This document shows positions 36,120 to 46,654 of a stretch of DNA of 64,000 nucleotides, in pieces (positions within the stretch are counted from its first letter, which is position 1; every line of letters starts with the position of its first letter). Under the pieces are notes generated by a model. It was not told the origin of the DNA and searched no databases. It worked only from the letters and a program-made list of their open reading frames with translations. Position numbers and translations under genes: made by a program. This DNA comes from Shewanella vesiculosa (lineage in GTDB: Bacteria > Pseudomonadota > Gammaproteobacteria > Enterobacterales > Shewanellaceae), in NCBI RefSeq assembly GCF_021560015.1, contig NZ_CP073588.1, forward strand, positions 3,162,001 through 3,226,000, in the 5' to 3' direction.

Positions 36120-37859
36120 ATGCAACAACAAACCAGCGCCGATATGAATTTGTTATGGGGTCAATTGATCTTGGAGGAACTGGCACGCTTAGGAGTTAAG
36201 CATGTCTGTATGGCACCAGGTTCTCGCTCTACTCCGTTAACATTGGCCGCTGCGAGTCAAACCTTACTGACACGCCACATTCATTTTGATGAGCGTGGAT
36301 TAGGATTTATGGCCCTCGGACTGGCAAAGGCCAGTAATGCGCCTGTCGCCATCATTACTACTTCAGGTACTGCGGTGGCAAACCTTTATCCGGCCATTGT
36401 AGAAGCATGGTTAACCCATGTGCCGTTGATTATTTTATCGGGTGACAGACCGCCTGAATTGATTGATTGCGGTGCTAATCAAGCAATTATTCAGCCCGCC
36501 ATATTTGCGCAATATGCCAAGCAAGTTAATTTACCGACGCCTGATCTGGGTTATCCGGCGAGTGCATTACTGAGTACTATTGATCACGCTGTGGCCAACC
36601 AGCATCAACCAGTACACATAAATTGTATGTACCGCGAGCCTCTATACCCCGCAGAATTGGTCACATTAGCTCATGTGAAGAAAACGGCTAGTGTAACAAC
36701 ATCAACGTATCTTGCGCCCTTAAACCAATGGTTTGAAACCACTAAGCCACTGACTCGTTATGCTCGTCCAGCTAGTGCTGAGTTACCGTCTACCGACACC
36801 TTAATGCGCTTTGTTCATGGTAAAGGCGTGATAGTAGTAGGAACTTTAGCTCCAGAGGATAATGCTCAGCAAATCGTCGCATTAGGGCAAAAGTTGGGCT
36901 GGCCAGTATTGGTCGATGCACAATCACAATTGCGCCAGCATCCTGGGGTAATTGGTCACGTTGATCAGTTATTATTAAACGCTAAAGCCAACAAACAACT
37001 TGAACAAGCTGAGCGGATATTAGTGTTTGGTGGGCGCTTTATTTCCAAACGATTAATTCAATATATTGCCCAGCAAAATTGGCATAGCTATTGGCAAATA
37101 GGTAAGTACAGCGATCGTTTAGATCCGGCCCATCAAGCTAAAGATTTTTTCCAAGCCAGTGTTCAAGCCGTATGCCAGCTCCCTTGGCCACGCTCATCAC
37201 AGGCCAACTGGGCATTAGCATTATTACCGCTAAATGAGTCGTTAGAGTCGCTGTTGAAACAACAAATAGACAATACAACCTTTGGTGAAGCGCAAGTGAT
37301 ACGTGCAATCGCTTTAGCGCAAACAGACCAAGATGTACTGTTTATTGGTAATAGTTTACCGATTCGCCTCTATGATATGTATGCGCCAATCGCCACTAAC
37401 ACACCGGCAATTTATACCAATCGTGGCGCGTCGGGTATTGATGGTTTAATTGCCACTGCTTGTGGTATTGCGGCAGATAAAAATGCACCAACCACCCTAG
37501 TTATCGGCGACTTGTCTTGCTTGCATGATTTCAATTCATTGGCACTCTTGAAGCAAATGACTCAACCATTTGTGCTGGTTATTCTCAATAACGATGGCGG
37601 CAATATCTTTAATTTATTGCCTGTGCCTAATGAAAGCCTGCGTAATGATTTTTACCGCTTAAGCCATGGTTTAGAGTTTGGCTATGGTGCCGCCATGTTT
37701 GGTTTGGCATATCGACAAGCAGATGACATTGAATCGTTTAATCAGGCTTATCATGAAGCCTTTGAGTTCAATTGTGCGTCAGTCATTGAAGTTAATGTCA
37801 GCCCAACTCAAGCGAGCGATCAAATAACGCAAATCAACCAATGGGTGAAACAACATTAA
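36120..37859 (+). CDS. menD: 2-succinyl-5-enolpyruvyl-6-hydroxy-3-cyclohexene-1-carboxylate synthase
   Basis: MenD is a thiamin-diphosphate enzyme of menaquinone synthesis that joins isochorismate with 2-oxoglutarate, releasing carbon dioxide. This 579-residue protein has the MenD N-terminus [25 protein letters not shown], a central TPP fold and the TPP/Mg motif [12 protein letters not shown] ... [12 protein letters not shown]. Its stop codon overlaps the start of menH by one base (TAATG). Menaquinone is the quinone that CymA oxidises, so this operon supports anaerobic respiration. The ATG at 36120 lacks a strong SD. Confidence 0.96.
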   Translation: MQQQTSADMNLLWGQLILEELARLGVKHVCMAPGSRSTPLTLAAASQTLLTRHIHFDERGLGFMALGLAKASNAPVAIITTSGTAVANLYPAIVEAWLTHVPLIILSGDRPPELIDCGANQAIIQPAIFAQYAKQVNLPTPDLGYPASALLSTIDHAVANQHQPVHINCMYREPLYPAELVTLAHVKKTASVTTSTYLAPLNQWFETTKPLTRYARPASAELPSTDTLMRFVHGKGVIVVGTLAPEDNAQQIVALGQKLGWPVLVDAQSQLRQHPGVIGHVDQLLLNAKANKQLEQAERILVFGGRFISKRLIQYIAQQNWHSYWQIGKYSDRLDPAHQAKDFFQASVQAVCQLPWPRSSQANWALALLPLNESLESLLKQQIDNTTFGEAQVIRAIALAQTDQDVLFIGNSLPIRLYDMYAPIATNTPAIYTNRGASGIDGLIATACGIAADKNAPTTLVIGDLSCLHDFNSLALLKQMTQPFVLVILNNDGGNIFNLLPVPNESLRNDFYRLSHGLEFGYGAAMFGLAYRQADDIESFNQAYHEAFEFNCASVIEVNVSPTQASDQITQINQWVKQH

Positions 37860-38671
37860 TGGTGATGATCCGTCGTTTTGGCCAACCACAATTACCCGCA
37901 TTACTCATGCTGCATGGTTTTTTGGGCAGCAAAGACGACTGGTCTATTTTAATGCCACGTTTAAGCCAATATTTTCATTGTATTTGTATTGATTTACCTG
38001 GTCATGGCGAGAATATCGACACTTTAGACTCGCCGGGGTTGCACCAAGCTGCAAAGCTGATCGTCAGTAAAATACATGCCATGGGCTATAGGCAGTTTCA
38101 TTTACTCGGCTATTCTCTTGGGGGGCGAATTGCACTGCATATTGCCGATGACTTTGCAGATTCACTCTTAAGCTTAACCCTCGAATCTGCTCATCCTGGT
38201 TTGCAAGACTCTCAGCAGCAAGCGGCTCGCTCCCAAAGCGATAACCTGTGGGCGAACAAACTCAAGTATTTACCCATAACGGACTTTCTCAGCCTGTGGT
38301 ATCAGCAAGCTGTTTTTAGCGACTTGAGTAAACATCAAAAACAACAACTTATCGCTATACGGCGGATTAACGATCCCCAACGCTTGGCTAATTGCTTTAT
38401 AACAACCTCACTGAGCTTGCAACAAGACTGTCGAACGGTACTTGAGCGCCTAAACTGCCCGTGTCATTTTATTTATGGTGTAGATGATAAAAAGTTTGCA
38501 CAAGTGGCTATCGATTGGCAGGCTTCACTCGCCGATTCTGCTCAACACTTACAGCTAAAGCCATTGCATGCTGCAGGGCATAATATTCACAGCCTGCACC
38601 CTGATTTATTTACCGATACTTTACTGGCGTTATTATGCCCAGAACCGTTAACCGGTTTAAAGGAGCGATAA
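37859..38671 (+). CDS. menH: 2-succinyl-6-hydroxy-2,4-cyclohexadiene-1-carboxylate synthase MenH
   Basis: This alpha/beta hydrolase of menaquinone synthesis eliminates pyruvate from the MenD product. The protein of about 270 residues has LMLHGFLGSKDDW, the nucleophile elbow LGYSLGGRIA, an Asp in VDDKK and a C-terminal His in AAGHNIH. The start at 37859 overlaps the menD stop (TAATG); an ATG at 37841 lies in menD. The stop overlaps the next start by one base in the same way. The gene order menD-menH-menC-menE is standard. Confidence 0.92.
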   Translation: MVMIRRFGQPQLPALLMLHGFLGSKDDWSILMPRLSQYFHCICIDLPGHGENIDTLDSPGLHQAAKLIVSKIHAMGYRQFHLLGYSLGGRIALHIADDFADSLLSLTLESAHPGLQDSQQQAARSQSDNLWANKLKYLPITDFLSLWYQQAVFSDLSKHQKQQLIAIRRINDPQRLANCFITTSLSLQQDCRTVLERLNCPCHFIYGVDDKKFAQVAIDWQASLADSAQHLQLKPLHAAGHNIHSLHPDLFTDTLLALLCPEPLTGLKER

Positions 38672-39766
38672 TGTCATTACTTGACCACTTAACCATCAGC
38701 CGTTGTAGCCTGTATCAGTATCAAATTGAGCTTACCCCTTACTTACCTGTAGGTAAGCAACGAATTGATTGTCGTAAAGGCTTGGTACTCGAGATCCAAC
38801 TCAATAACCAGCAAACAGCTTGGGTTGAAATCGCGCCACTGTCAGGCTTGGACATTAATAGCCAAGTGATCAGCGGGTTTAGCCAAGAATCCCTTGCTGA
38901 GGTGCAATGGCAACTGCAGCATGTGTTAGCAAATTTAATTGATCAACCCTTGGCGATATTAAATGATATGGCCCAGCAGATGTCGCTACCATCGCTAGCA
39001 TTTGCATTGAGCTTATTGGATGCAAAATTAACTCATAAATTGCCTATTCGCATTGATAATCCTCATACTCAATCAGCTGTAGTTCCATTACTTTATGATG
39101 GTATGTCAATCGAGGTTATGACCCAAAAGCTCCTAACACAAGGCGACATAAACAGCGTTAAAGTTAAAGTCGCTCAAACCGACATGGCAAGCGAGATCCA
39201 ATTTGTGTATCAAATACTGGCTATCGCACCGCACGTCACTTTACGTTTAGATGCCAATGCAGGCTTTAGTCTTGAACAAGCTATCGACTTTTTAGCCTGC
39301 TTACCCAAACACAAAATTGAATATATTGAAGAGCCTTGCATTAACCCTAACGATAATCGACAAATATATCGCCAATTAGGGATTAAATATGCGCTTGATG
39401 AATCACTCAACTCGCCTCAGTTTGATCTAGATGTCGCCTTACAACAACCCGGTTTAGGCGCATTAATCATCAAACCCATGTTATTGGGTTCGCTGGAGAA
39501 ATTGCAAAATATGATAAGCCAAGCTCATATTGAGGGGGTACGTTGTATATTAAGCTCAAGCTTAGAAGCGAATATGGGCATTAACGACTTACGCTTGGTA
39601 AGCCAAGCTTTAACCCCCTGATGAGTCACCGGGCCTTGATACATTAAGCGCCTTTACGCAGCCCTTGCTGTTGGCTACATCAGAACTATCACCGCAACTC
39701 AATGAGCAAGTACTAGAGCCGCTGATGCATATAGGCCAAGCTCGTGACTCAAACAAGGTGAATTAA
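38671..39766 (+). pseudogene. menC: o-Succinylbenzoate synthase MenC, frameshifted near the 3' end
   Basis: MenC, an enolase-superfamily enzyme, dehydrates the MenH product to o-succinylbenzoate. The ATG at 38671 has AAGGAG and overlaps the menH stop. The barrel motifs are intact: VKVKV (catalytic Lys), LRLDANAGF, IEEPC and ALDES and then LIIKPMLLG. The frame breaks in a C5 run at 39614-39618, where four C would continue ALTPDESPGLDTLSAFTQPLL to a stop at 39764-39766 just before menE. As written the protein loses about 48 residues. Probably a sequencing error, since menaquinone synthesis is needed. Confidence 0.85.
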
Positions 39767-39768
39767 TC

Positions 39769-41271
39769 ATGATGTCACCTTTGCATCAAGCAGGGTTAAA
39801 TTACCCGAACGCCATTGCCATTGAAGAGGCCACTTTAGACCAAGATGTGAACTCTCGGATCAACTACGCTCGCTTAAGTGGTTTAGTCCATCATGTAGGG
39901 CAACAATTACAAGCTCAAGGCGTCAAGCAAGGCGACATAGTCGCATGTTTATCCCACAATAATATTGAGATGATCTGTCTGTATTGGGCCTGCGTTGATG
40001 CTGGGTGGATATTTTTACCTCTGTCGCCTAGATTTGCCGATATGCAGATCAATCAGCTTATTGAACGCTTTGATCTGCAATGGCTCTGGACCGATACTCC
40101 CACCAGAAAAACGCTAATAAAAATCCGCCATTGGCTCGATATTGATCTGCCTAAAACCTTACCTCAAGGCGCCAGCCACAGCGCTGAAATATCACCCCAT
40201 ATAGCTTCAAACATTATTCTCACCTCTGGTTCAAGTGGCCCACCAAAAGCAGCGGTCCATTGTTTAAACAACCATCTGAGCAGCGCCAGAGGGTCTGCGA
40301 GCTTCATTGCTCTTAAGGTATCTGACACTTGGTTATTATCATTGCCACTATTTCACATTGGTGGTTTAGCCATTATTCATCGCTGCACCTTAGCCGGCGC
40401 CTGCATTGTGCTACGAAATTCCGCACAGCCACTGGCTGAGCAACTGACTGACAACCATATTACTCATGTGTCATTAGTGCCCACCCAAGCGATTCAGATA
40501 CTGCAACAGCAACCTGATGCATTTGCCCATATCAGCGCCTTACTTTTAGGTGGTGGCGTCATAGAACCCGCTCTTATTGAGACGCTAAAGCAGCAAAACA
40601 TTAATGCTTACACTAGCTATGGTATGACAGAAATGAGTTCGCAAATTACCACAGCGAAAGCGAATTTATTAGGCCATCATGGGTATCCTTTACCTTCGAG
40701 ACAGCTTAGCTTGAAAGATGGCGTTGTTTACGTCAAAGGCGAGTGTTTATTTTTAGGCTATTTAACCGAGCAAGGGTTAACCTTACCATTAGATGATCAA
40801 GGCTGGTTTTGTACCAATGATAAGGGCCAATTAGATCCTGAAGGGCAGCTCAGTATTTTAGGGCGAGTGGATAACATGTTTATCTGTGGCGGTGAAAATA
40901 TTCATCCAGAACAAATTGAAGCTGTGTTATTAAGCCATCCAAATGTCGCCCAGGCAATTGTATTTGCAGTAACCGATGCGACGTTTGGTCACTTACCTGG
41001 CGCTATTATTGATTATTGCGCAGTAGACAATAGCCATAACGTTGGGAGCAACCATAGCCACCATTGTGACCATAATAAAATGGCGATCGATATAGACGTT
41101 GTCAACTTGCAACTGAGTCAGTTAGTAGAATCAACACTGGCACGCTTCAAGCGTCCTAGGCAGTTTTTTACCTGGCCACAAAATGTGGTTTCAAGTGGGT
41201 TAAAAGTGCCAAGAAAAAGTATTATTGCGGCAATTCAACCGCAGATAAACGCATCAAAAACAGCGCAGTAA
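39769..41271 (+). CDS. menE: o-Succinylbenzoate-CoA ligase
   Basis: MenE, a cytoplasmic AMP-forming ligase, converts o-succinylbenzoate to its CoA ester in menaquinone synthesis. This 500-residue protein has the ANL motif LTSGSSGPPKAAVH, SYGMTEM and GWFCTNDKGQ, and GRVDNMFICGGENIHPEQIE. The ATG has AAGGTG upstream and lies three bases after the reconstructed menC stop. Near residue 415-430 there is an unusual His/Asn-rich insertion (NSHNVGSNHSHHCDHNK) between the hinge and the C-terminal Lys-containing subdomain (LKVPRKSI). It is probably a surface loop. Confidence 0.9.
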   Translation: MMSPLHQAGLNYPNAIAIEEATLDQDVNSRINYARLSGLVHHVGQQLQAQGVKQGDIVACLSHNNIEMICLYWACVDAGWIFLPLSPRFADMQINQLIERFDLQWLWTDTPTRKTLIKIRHWLDIDLPKTLPQGASHSAEISPHIASNIILTSGSSGPPKAAVHCLNNHLSSARGSASFIALKVSDTWLLSLPLFHIGGLAIIHRCTLAGACIVLRNSAQPLAEQLTDNHITHVSLVPTQAIQILQQQPDAFAHISALLLGGGVIEPALIETLKQQNINAYTSYGMTEMSSQITTAKANLLGHHGYPLPSRQLSLKDGVVYVKGECLFLGYLTEQGLTLPLDDQGWFCTNDKGQLDPEGQLSILGRVDNMFICGGENIHPEQIEAVLLSHPNVAQAIVFAVTDATFGHLPGAIIDYCAVDNSHNVGSNHSHHCDHNKMAIDIDVVNLQLSQLVESTLARFKRPRQFFTWPQNVVSSGLKVPRKSIIAAIQPQINASKTAQ

Positions 41272-41380
41272 TTCATAGCGATACCCTAAAAAAAGTGGCT
41301 ATCAGCCATAGCAGTTTATTAGACTCACGTTACCTGCAACAGATAATGCCGCGTAAACGACACTGCAAATTTTAGCCATA

Positions 41381-41404
41381 AAAAAACCTGCCGTAGCAGG
41401 TTTT
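41381..41404. terminator. Terminator between menE and rpoH
   Basis: AAAACCTGC and GCAGGTTTT form a 9-bp stem around the loop CGTA, with T tracts on both strands. It can end both the menE and the rpoH transcripts, which converge here. Confidence 0.8.
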
Positions 41405-41430
41405 AATTGAGCAACAAACAGGCTGGAGTA

Positions 41431-42288
41431 TTACTCCATGCAAGATTTAAGCTTGTTCATGGCATTTTTTTCTAGCTGTCTAATACGTTCAGCAGACACT
41501 TGATAAGTCGATGCAAGCTCTTGCAAGGTGACTTTATTATCATCTAACCAACGCGCACGTAATATGTGCTGACTGCGTTCATCTAAGGTTTTGATAGCTG
41601 ATAATAAACGTGCTTGAGAATCAGCTTCCCAATTAGCATGTTCAACCTGATCGGCCAAATCTGAAGAATGATCTTCTAGATACAATGCTGGGGCAAAATC
41701 ATGATTATCATCATCACTGTCATTGGTTAAGTCAAAAGCCGGATCTTGGGCTGCCATCCGCGACTCCATTTCGGTCACGTCAGCTTTCGATACTCCCAAA
41801 TTCTCCGCGACCATAGTCACTTCAGCGTCACTAAACCAACCTAAACGTTTTTTAGATTTACGAATATTAAAGAATAACTTACGTTGTGCTTTTGTGGTCG
41901 CAACTTTCACAATACGCCAGTTTTTCAACACGTATTCATGAATTTCTGCTTTAATCCAATGCACGGCAAAAGACACCAGACGCACCCCGACATCAGGGTC
42001 GAAGCGTTTAACCGCTTTCATCAAGCCGATATTACCTTCTTGAATAAGGTCCGCCTGCGGCAAACCGTATCCTGAGTAACCTTTGGCAACATGCACAACA
42101 AAACGAAGATGGGACATAATTAGTTGCTTTGCAGCATGTAGATCGCCATTTTCTTGTAAACGCTTGGCGATGTCGTACTCGGTATCCGCATCCAACATGT
42201 TAATGCTGGTCACAGACTGGATGTACGCTTCTAGACTGCTAGTGCTGTGTGGTACAGCCAGCGCCATTGATTGCGTTTGATAAGTCAT
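41431..42288 (-). CDS. rpoH: Heat-shock sigma factor RpoH (sigma-32)
   Basis: RpoH directs RNA polymerase to heat-shock promoters. The 285-residue protein (E. coli 284) has region 2 [15 protein letters not shown] and [21 protein letters not shown], and region 4 [26 protein letters not shown]. The RpoH box [15 protein letters not shown] is intact. The ATG at 42288 with AGGAG five bases upstream is preferred over a codon at 42309. It lies downstream of ftsYEX on the same strand but separated by 263 bases, which should hold its own promoter. Confidence 0.97.
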   Translation of the reverse strand: MTYQTQSMALAVPHSTSSLEAYIQSVTSINMLDADTEYDIAKRLQENGDLHAAKQLIMSHLRFVVHVAKGYSGYGLPQADLIQEGNIGLMKAVKRFDPDVGVRLVSFAVHWIKAEIHEYVLKNWRIVKVATTKAQRKLFFNIRKSKKRLGWFSDAEVTMVAENLGVSKADVTEMESRMAAQDPAFDLTNDSDDDNHDFAPALYLEDHSSDLADQVEHANWEADSQARLLSAIKTLDERSQHILRARWLDDNKVTLQELASTYQVSAERIRQLEKNAMNKLKSCME

Positions 42289-42551
42289 TCGCTCTCCTAC
42301 TACATTCAAAAATATATTTCAGCTAACTCAATACGATGAGTCGAGTCTGTTAGTTCACAACACTATCAGCTAACAACACTGTAGTTGATAAAGAAACGAG
42401 GCTCACTCGATTTAGCCGATAAACTATCAACTATATGACATCATATGTCAAATAAGGTTCAACTAGGTGAACATTTTTACCGCAAGGTAGCCACAAAGCA
42501 AGTGAACAAAGGTTCATTTATTATCAGCTGTTGATAATTATACGCCTGCTA

Positions 42552-43518
42552 TTATGACGGTTCAATGCTACGTAAGTGCTGACGTACAGACAAATACGAT
42601 CCCAACCAGCCTAAAAATGAGGCCAGTAATACCAGCTTAATCAACTCAGAAAATGTTAATGCTTGAATCGTTAACTCACTACCGTATAAACCCAATAACT
42701 CGGCTAAAGCACCATCAAGATACCACACTAACACATTAATAATCAGCCACGCCAAAATCCCGCCTATCACGCCATACCAAATCCCAGTATATAAAAATGG
42801 CCGTTGGATAAAGGCTTCTGTCGCGCCGACGAGCTTCATGACTTCAATTTCGGTTCGACGATTCATGATCGCCAAACGAATGGTGTTACCAATCACTAAT
42901 ACCACTGCGAGTACCAATAAAGTGGCAATCGCTAGCACGGTTTTTTTCAAGTAACTTAAGCAATGCTTGCAAACGTTCTAGCCATTCAATGTCTAAACGA
43001 CCAAAATCAACTTCGGATTCGCGTTCTAATTTTACCAATAACTCACGTGCGCCTGTTGGACTAGAGTATTTAAGCGAAGGCGTTACCGTAACTACAGCAG
43101 GTAATGGGTTTTCATCTAAATATGACAGCGCCTCACCAAATCCCGATAAACGCTGAAACTCTTCTAGTGCTTGCTCGCGACTAATGTAAGTGACTGATTC
43201 AACTTCACGAAAAGCTTTAATGCGCGACAATAAACTTTGAATAGATTGTTCACTGCGCCCTTTGTTAATAAATAATGAAATTTCTGCGGCACTGTTCCAA
43301 GACTGAGTGATATTTTCGGCATTTTTAACCAACACCTGCAGTGCAGCCGGTAAGCTTAAACTCACGCCCAATACAGCCATGGTCATAATAGATGATACTG
43401 GGTTGCGCCAAAGTTCGCCCATACTCGACATGCCTTGCTGCACATGACGAATAAAAAACATCACGATTCGGCCACTCAAGGGTAATTTACTTTGAGTAAT
43501 ACTCGGTTTTTTACTCAT
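42552..43518 (-). pseudogene. ftsX: Cell-division protein FtsX, frameshifted in an A7 run
   Basis: FtsX forms, with FtsE, the ABC-like complex that controls amidases at the septum. The ATG at 43518 overlaps the ftsE stop by four bases. The first frame has a cytoplasmic N-terminus, the first membrane helix and the periplasmic domain (AREL, SRIKAFREVESVTYI). It breaks after LLE in a run of seven A (T7 on the + strand at 42941-42947). With six A it continues KTVLAIATLLVLAVVLVIGN and ends at 42552, giving about 321 residues. FtsX is nearly essential, so a sequencing error is likely. Confidence 0.88.
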
Positions 43519-44201
43519 CGCATATTCTCCTCAGCAGCTGAACGTTCCCCACCGAGCATTCGTCCTTCACGCAGCGTAAAAGTGCGATATTTCATGCGCG
43601 CGATAAGACCTAAATCATGGGTGGCAATAAGCACGCTAGTACCTGAGTCATTAAAGGCCTCAAATAAGCGTAAAATATCCATCGATAATTTAGGGTCCAA
43701 GTTACCCGTAGGTTCATCGGCTAGCAGTAAAGGAGGCTTATTCACAATAGCGCGCGCGATACCGACGCGTTGTTGCTCACCACCAGACAGCATTATCGGT
43801 AAATGTCGTTCTTTGCCATATAAACCGACCATGTCGAGAGCACCTGCGACACGCTTACGAATTTCACCATGGGTAAAGCCTTCAATGACTAACGGTAAGG
43901 CGATATTGTCAAAGACAGTTTTATCCATCAGCAAGTGATGATTTTGGAAAATCATGCCGATATTACGTCGTAAATAGGGCACATGTTTCGGCCCTACATT
44001 CGCAATATTATGCCCATTAATAGACACCTTGCCTGCCGTGGCACGTTCAATCACGGTAATCAATTTGAGCAAAGTGCTTTTACCGGCACCAGAATGGCCA
44101 GTCAAAAAGGCCATTTCACCTTGTCGGAGATGAAAATTGACATCCATAAGGGCTTTTTGGCCCCCTGAATAGACTTTACTGACCTGCTCAAATTGGATCA
44201 T
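43515..44201 (-). CDS. ftsE: Cell-division ATP-binding protein FtsE
   Basis: FtsE is the ATPase partner of FtsX at the division site. The 228-residue ABC protein has Walker A TGHSGAGKST, signature LSGGEQQRV and Walker B LLLADEPTGNLD, followed by the H-loop THD. The start at 44201 lies four bases after the ftsY stop at 44205, and the stop overlaps ftsX. This ftsY-ftsE-ftsX-rpoH order is conserved in gammaproteobacteria. Confidence 0.97.
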   Translation of the reverse strand: MIQFEQVSKVYSGGQKALMDVNFHLRQGEMAFLTGHSGAGKSTLLKLITVIERATAGKVSINGHNIANVGPKHVPYLRRNIGMIFQNHHLLMDKTVFDNIALPLVIEGFTHGEIRKRVAGALDMVGLYGKERHLPIMLSGGEQQRVGIARAIVNKPPLLLADEPTGNLDPKLSMDILRLFEAFNDSGTSVLIATHDLGLIARMKYRTFTLREGRMLGGERSAAEENMR

Positions 44202-44204
44202 ATA

Positions 44205-45869
44205 TTATTGGTCCGTTTTATCCTGACTAAATAATGCTTCAATAAAATCATTGGCGTTAAAGGTACGCAAATCATCAATTTGCTCACCCACACCAATATG
44301 ACGGATCGGAATAGAAAATTTATCGGCAATCGCAAAAATAACCCCACCTTTGGCGGTACCATCTAACTTACTGATGGTAATGCCGGTCACACCAACCGCT
44401 TCTTTAAAGAGTTGTGCTTGGCTAATGGCATTCTGCCCAGTACTCGCATCCAAGGTTAGCATCACTTCATGGGGAGCATCAGGGTCGAGTTTTTTCATTA
44501 CTCGCAATACCTTTTTTAACTCTTCCATTAAGTGGCTTTTATTCTGTAAACGCCCAGCGGTATCGGCGATCAACACGTCAACTTTACGTGCTTTAGCGGC
44601 TTGTAAGGCATCAAATATGACAGAAGCACTATCAGCACCAGTATGTTGTGCCACTACCGGAATATTATTGCGCTGCCCCCATACTTGTAACTGCTCTACC
44701 GCTGCTGCGCGGAAAGTGTCACCCGCTGCTAACATGACAGATTTACCTTGGCTTTGATACTGTTTAGCGAGCTTACCTATGGTGGTGGTTTTGCCCACGC
44801 CGTTGACACCAATCATTAAAATAACAAACGGGCCATTAGCATTCTCGGCGACCAAAGGAACGGCTACCGGATCGAGCATTTTTTGCATTTCTTCACGCAT
44901 TAAATCATAAAGTGCTTCGGCATTTTTAAGTTGTTTACGTGATGCATGTTCGGTGAGGCTTTTGATCAATTTAGTCGTCGTTTCTACGCCAACATCGGCA
45001 ATCAATAATTGTTCTTCAAGCTCTTCAAATAACTCATCATCAATTTTTTTACCGCGGAAAAAGCCAATGAAACCTGAACCGATATTTTCACTGGTGCGCA
45101 TTAAGCCACGCTTTAAACGGGCAAACATACCTTCTTTCTGCGGTTTAGCTTGAGGCTCATCTTGTTCTTCTAACGCAATCGACTCTATTGGAGCCTGTTG
45201 TTCAACTAACTGCTCGGCGACTAGCGCTTCAGTAGCTAAGATTTTCGCAGCAATATGCTCGGCCTCAACACGGGCTTGCTCTGCTTGCTCATGCTCAAGG
45301 CGTTGTTGCTCCGCCTGGGCTGCTAACACTTCTGCGGCCTGACGTTCTGCTGCAATACGAGCGGCCTCAAGACGATCAGCCTCAACACGAGCCTGCTCTG
45401 CTTGCTCATGCTCAAGCCGTTGTTGCTCCGCCTGTTCTGCTGCCAGCTTTTGGGCTGCCAACACTTCTGCGGCCTGACGTTCTGCAGCAATACGAGCTGC
45501 TTCAATACGATCAGCCTCAATACGAGCCTGCTCTGCTTGCTCATGCTCAAGCCGTTGTTGCTCCGCCTGTTCGTTTGCCAGCTTTTGGGCTGCTAGCACT
45601 TCTGCGGCCTGACATTCTGCAGCAATACGAGCTTGCTCAGCGCGTTCATTGTCTAGGCGCTCTTGTTCGATACGCTCAAGTTCCAGTCGCTCGGTTTCTT
45701 CTATACGGGCGGTGTCATCGGCTTGCTTGTGCAGCTCAGCATGTTGGGGTTGTTCAGTAGCCTCTGTAGCAATGTCATGCTGTTTATCAACATCAAGCTG
45801 TTGTTGATCTTCACCTTCAGGGACGGGCTTATCTTTACGAAACCAGGAAAAAAAACCTTTCTTTGCCAT
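44205..45869 (-). CDS. ftsY: Signal recognition particle receptor FtsY with expanded repeat region
   Basis: FtsY is the GTPase receptor that docks the SRP-ribosome complex at the membrane. The C-terminal NG domain (residues ~255-554) has IGVNGVGKTTTIGKLA (G1), DTFRAAA (G2), DTAGR (G3) and TKLDG (G4). The N-terminal acidic A domain is long (~250 residues, family usual ~200 in E. coli). It contains tandem repeats of 45 and 39 residues rich in Glu, Ala, Gln, ending in EHEQAEQAR. The protein is the first gene of the ftsYEX cluster. The start ATG at 45869 gives MAKKGFFSWFRK, an amphipathic membrane-binding helix. Confidence 0.97.
   Translation of the reverse strand: MAKKGFFSWFRKDKPVPEGEDQQQLDVDKQHDIATEATEQPQHAELHKQADDTARIEETERLELERIEQERLDNERAEQARIAAECQAAEVLAAQKLANEQAEQQRLEHEQAEQARIEADRIEAARIAAERQAAEVLAAQKLAAEQAEQQRLEHEQAEQARVEADRLEAARIAAERQAAEVLAAQAEQQRLEHEQAEQARVEAEHIAAKILATEALVAEQLVEQQAPIESIALEEQDEPQAKPQKEGMFARLKRGLMRTSENIGSGFIGFFRGKKIDDELFEELEEQLLIADVGVETTTKLIKSLTEHASRKQLKNAEALYDLMREEMQKMLDPVAVPLVAENANGPFVILMIGVNGVGKTTTIGKLAKQYQSQGKSVMLAAGDTFRAAAVEQLQVWGQRNNIPVVAQHTGADSASVIFDALQAAKARKVDVLIADTAGRLQNKSHLMEELKKVLRVMKKLDPDAPHEVMLTLDASTGQNAISQAQLFKEAVGVTGITISKLDGTAKGGVIFAIADKFSIPIRHIGVGEQIDDLRTFNANDFIEALFSQDKTDQ
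45270..45610 (-). repeat. In-frame DNA repeats in ftsY
   Basis: Near-identical units are spaced 135 and 117 bases apart (start points near 45270, 45387, 45522 for the ACGAGCCTGCTCTGCTTGC-like segment). The shorter spacing lacks 18 bases coding QKLAAE-like residues. The units encode the Glu/Ala/Gln helical repeats of the A domain. Such arrays change length by recombination or slippage. Confidence 0.8.
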
Positions 45870-46050
45870 GTTTGCTACCAGTATTTATATGCTTAAAAAT
45901 TCAGTTGAAGCCGTTTGTTGCATCTCTAACCAGTAAAATGATGAATACTCACATTTAATCACAAGTTTGATATAAAATAACGACGGTTCAGATTGTGGCA
46001 TAGTCTACCACTTTCTTTTTTCTTTGTTCAGGCAAAATCACGAGGATGAG

Positions 46051-46650
46051 ATGGCTAAAAAAAATACCAGCAGCGGTCAGGTGCGGATTATTTCAGGTCA
46101 ATGGCGATCTCGAAAGCTACCCATACATGATCTTGAAGGTTTACGCCCAACAACCGATCGTGTGCGCGAAACCTTATTTAATTGGCTTGCTAACGATATT
46201 CGTGGCGCCAGAGTACTTGATTGCTTCGCTGGCAGTGGCGCATTATCCCTCGAAGCTTTATCCCGTTATGCCAGCTTTGCAACCATGATTGAACTGCAAA
46301 AAAATGCGGCTAATCAGCTAAAACAAAATCTTGCCACCCTGCAATGCCAAAATGCACAGGTTATTAATGGCGATAGTTTACAAATACTTGCAAAAGGCAC
46401 TTCAACAGGATTTGATATGGTGTTTATCGATCCGCCGTTTCGTAAAGATTTAGTAAACAACACCATTGAGTTATTGATGCAACATCAATGGTTAAACCCC
46501 AATGCACAAATTTATCTCGAAACCGAATCAGAATTGACCTCATTCAATGTGCCAGCTACCTGGGTTGCCTTAAAAGAAAAAAAGGCAGGTCAAGTATGTT
46601 ATCGACTGTACCAATATCAGCCAAACAATACCGAATTATCGGCCGATTAA
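46051..46650 (+). CDS. rsmD: 16S rRNA (guanine-966 N2)-methyltransferase RsmD
   Basis: RsmD methylates G966 of 16S rRNA in assembled small subunits using SAM. The 199-residue protein has RIISGQWRSRKLP, RPTTDRVRETLFNWL, the SAM-binding LDCFAGSGALSLEALSR and the catalytic FIDPPF. The ATG at 46051 with GAGG upstream is chosen over an in-frame TTG at 46024. It is divergent from ftsY by 181 bases and followed directly by the DUF1145 gene, as in E. coli rsmD-yhhL. Confidence 0.96.
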   Translation: MAKKNTSSGQVRIISGQWRSRKLPIHDLEGLRPTTDRVRETLFNWLANDIRGARVLDCFAGSGALSLEALSRYASFATMIELQKNAANQLKQNLATLQCQNAQVINGDSLQILAKGTSTGFDMVFIDPPFRKDLVNNTIELLMQHQWLNPNAQIYLETESELTSFNVPATWVALKEKKAGQVCYRLYQYQPNNTELSAD

Positions 46651-46654
46651 GTCA

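Noticed and set aside
45323..45896. Several opposite-strand and shifted ORFs inside ftsY
   Set aside because: They arise from the low-complexity repeat that codes for FtsY; FtsY itself has clear GTPase motifs in the used frame.
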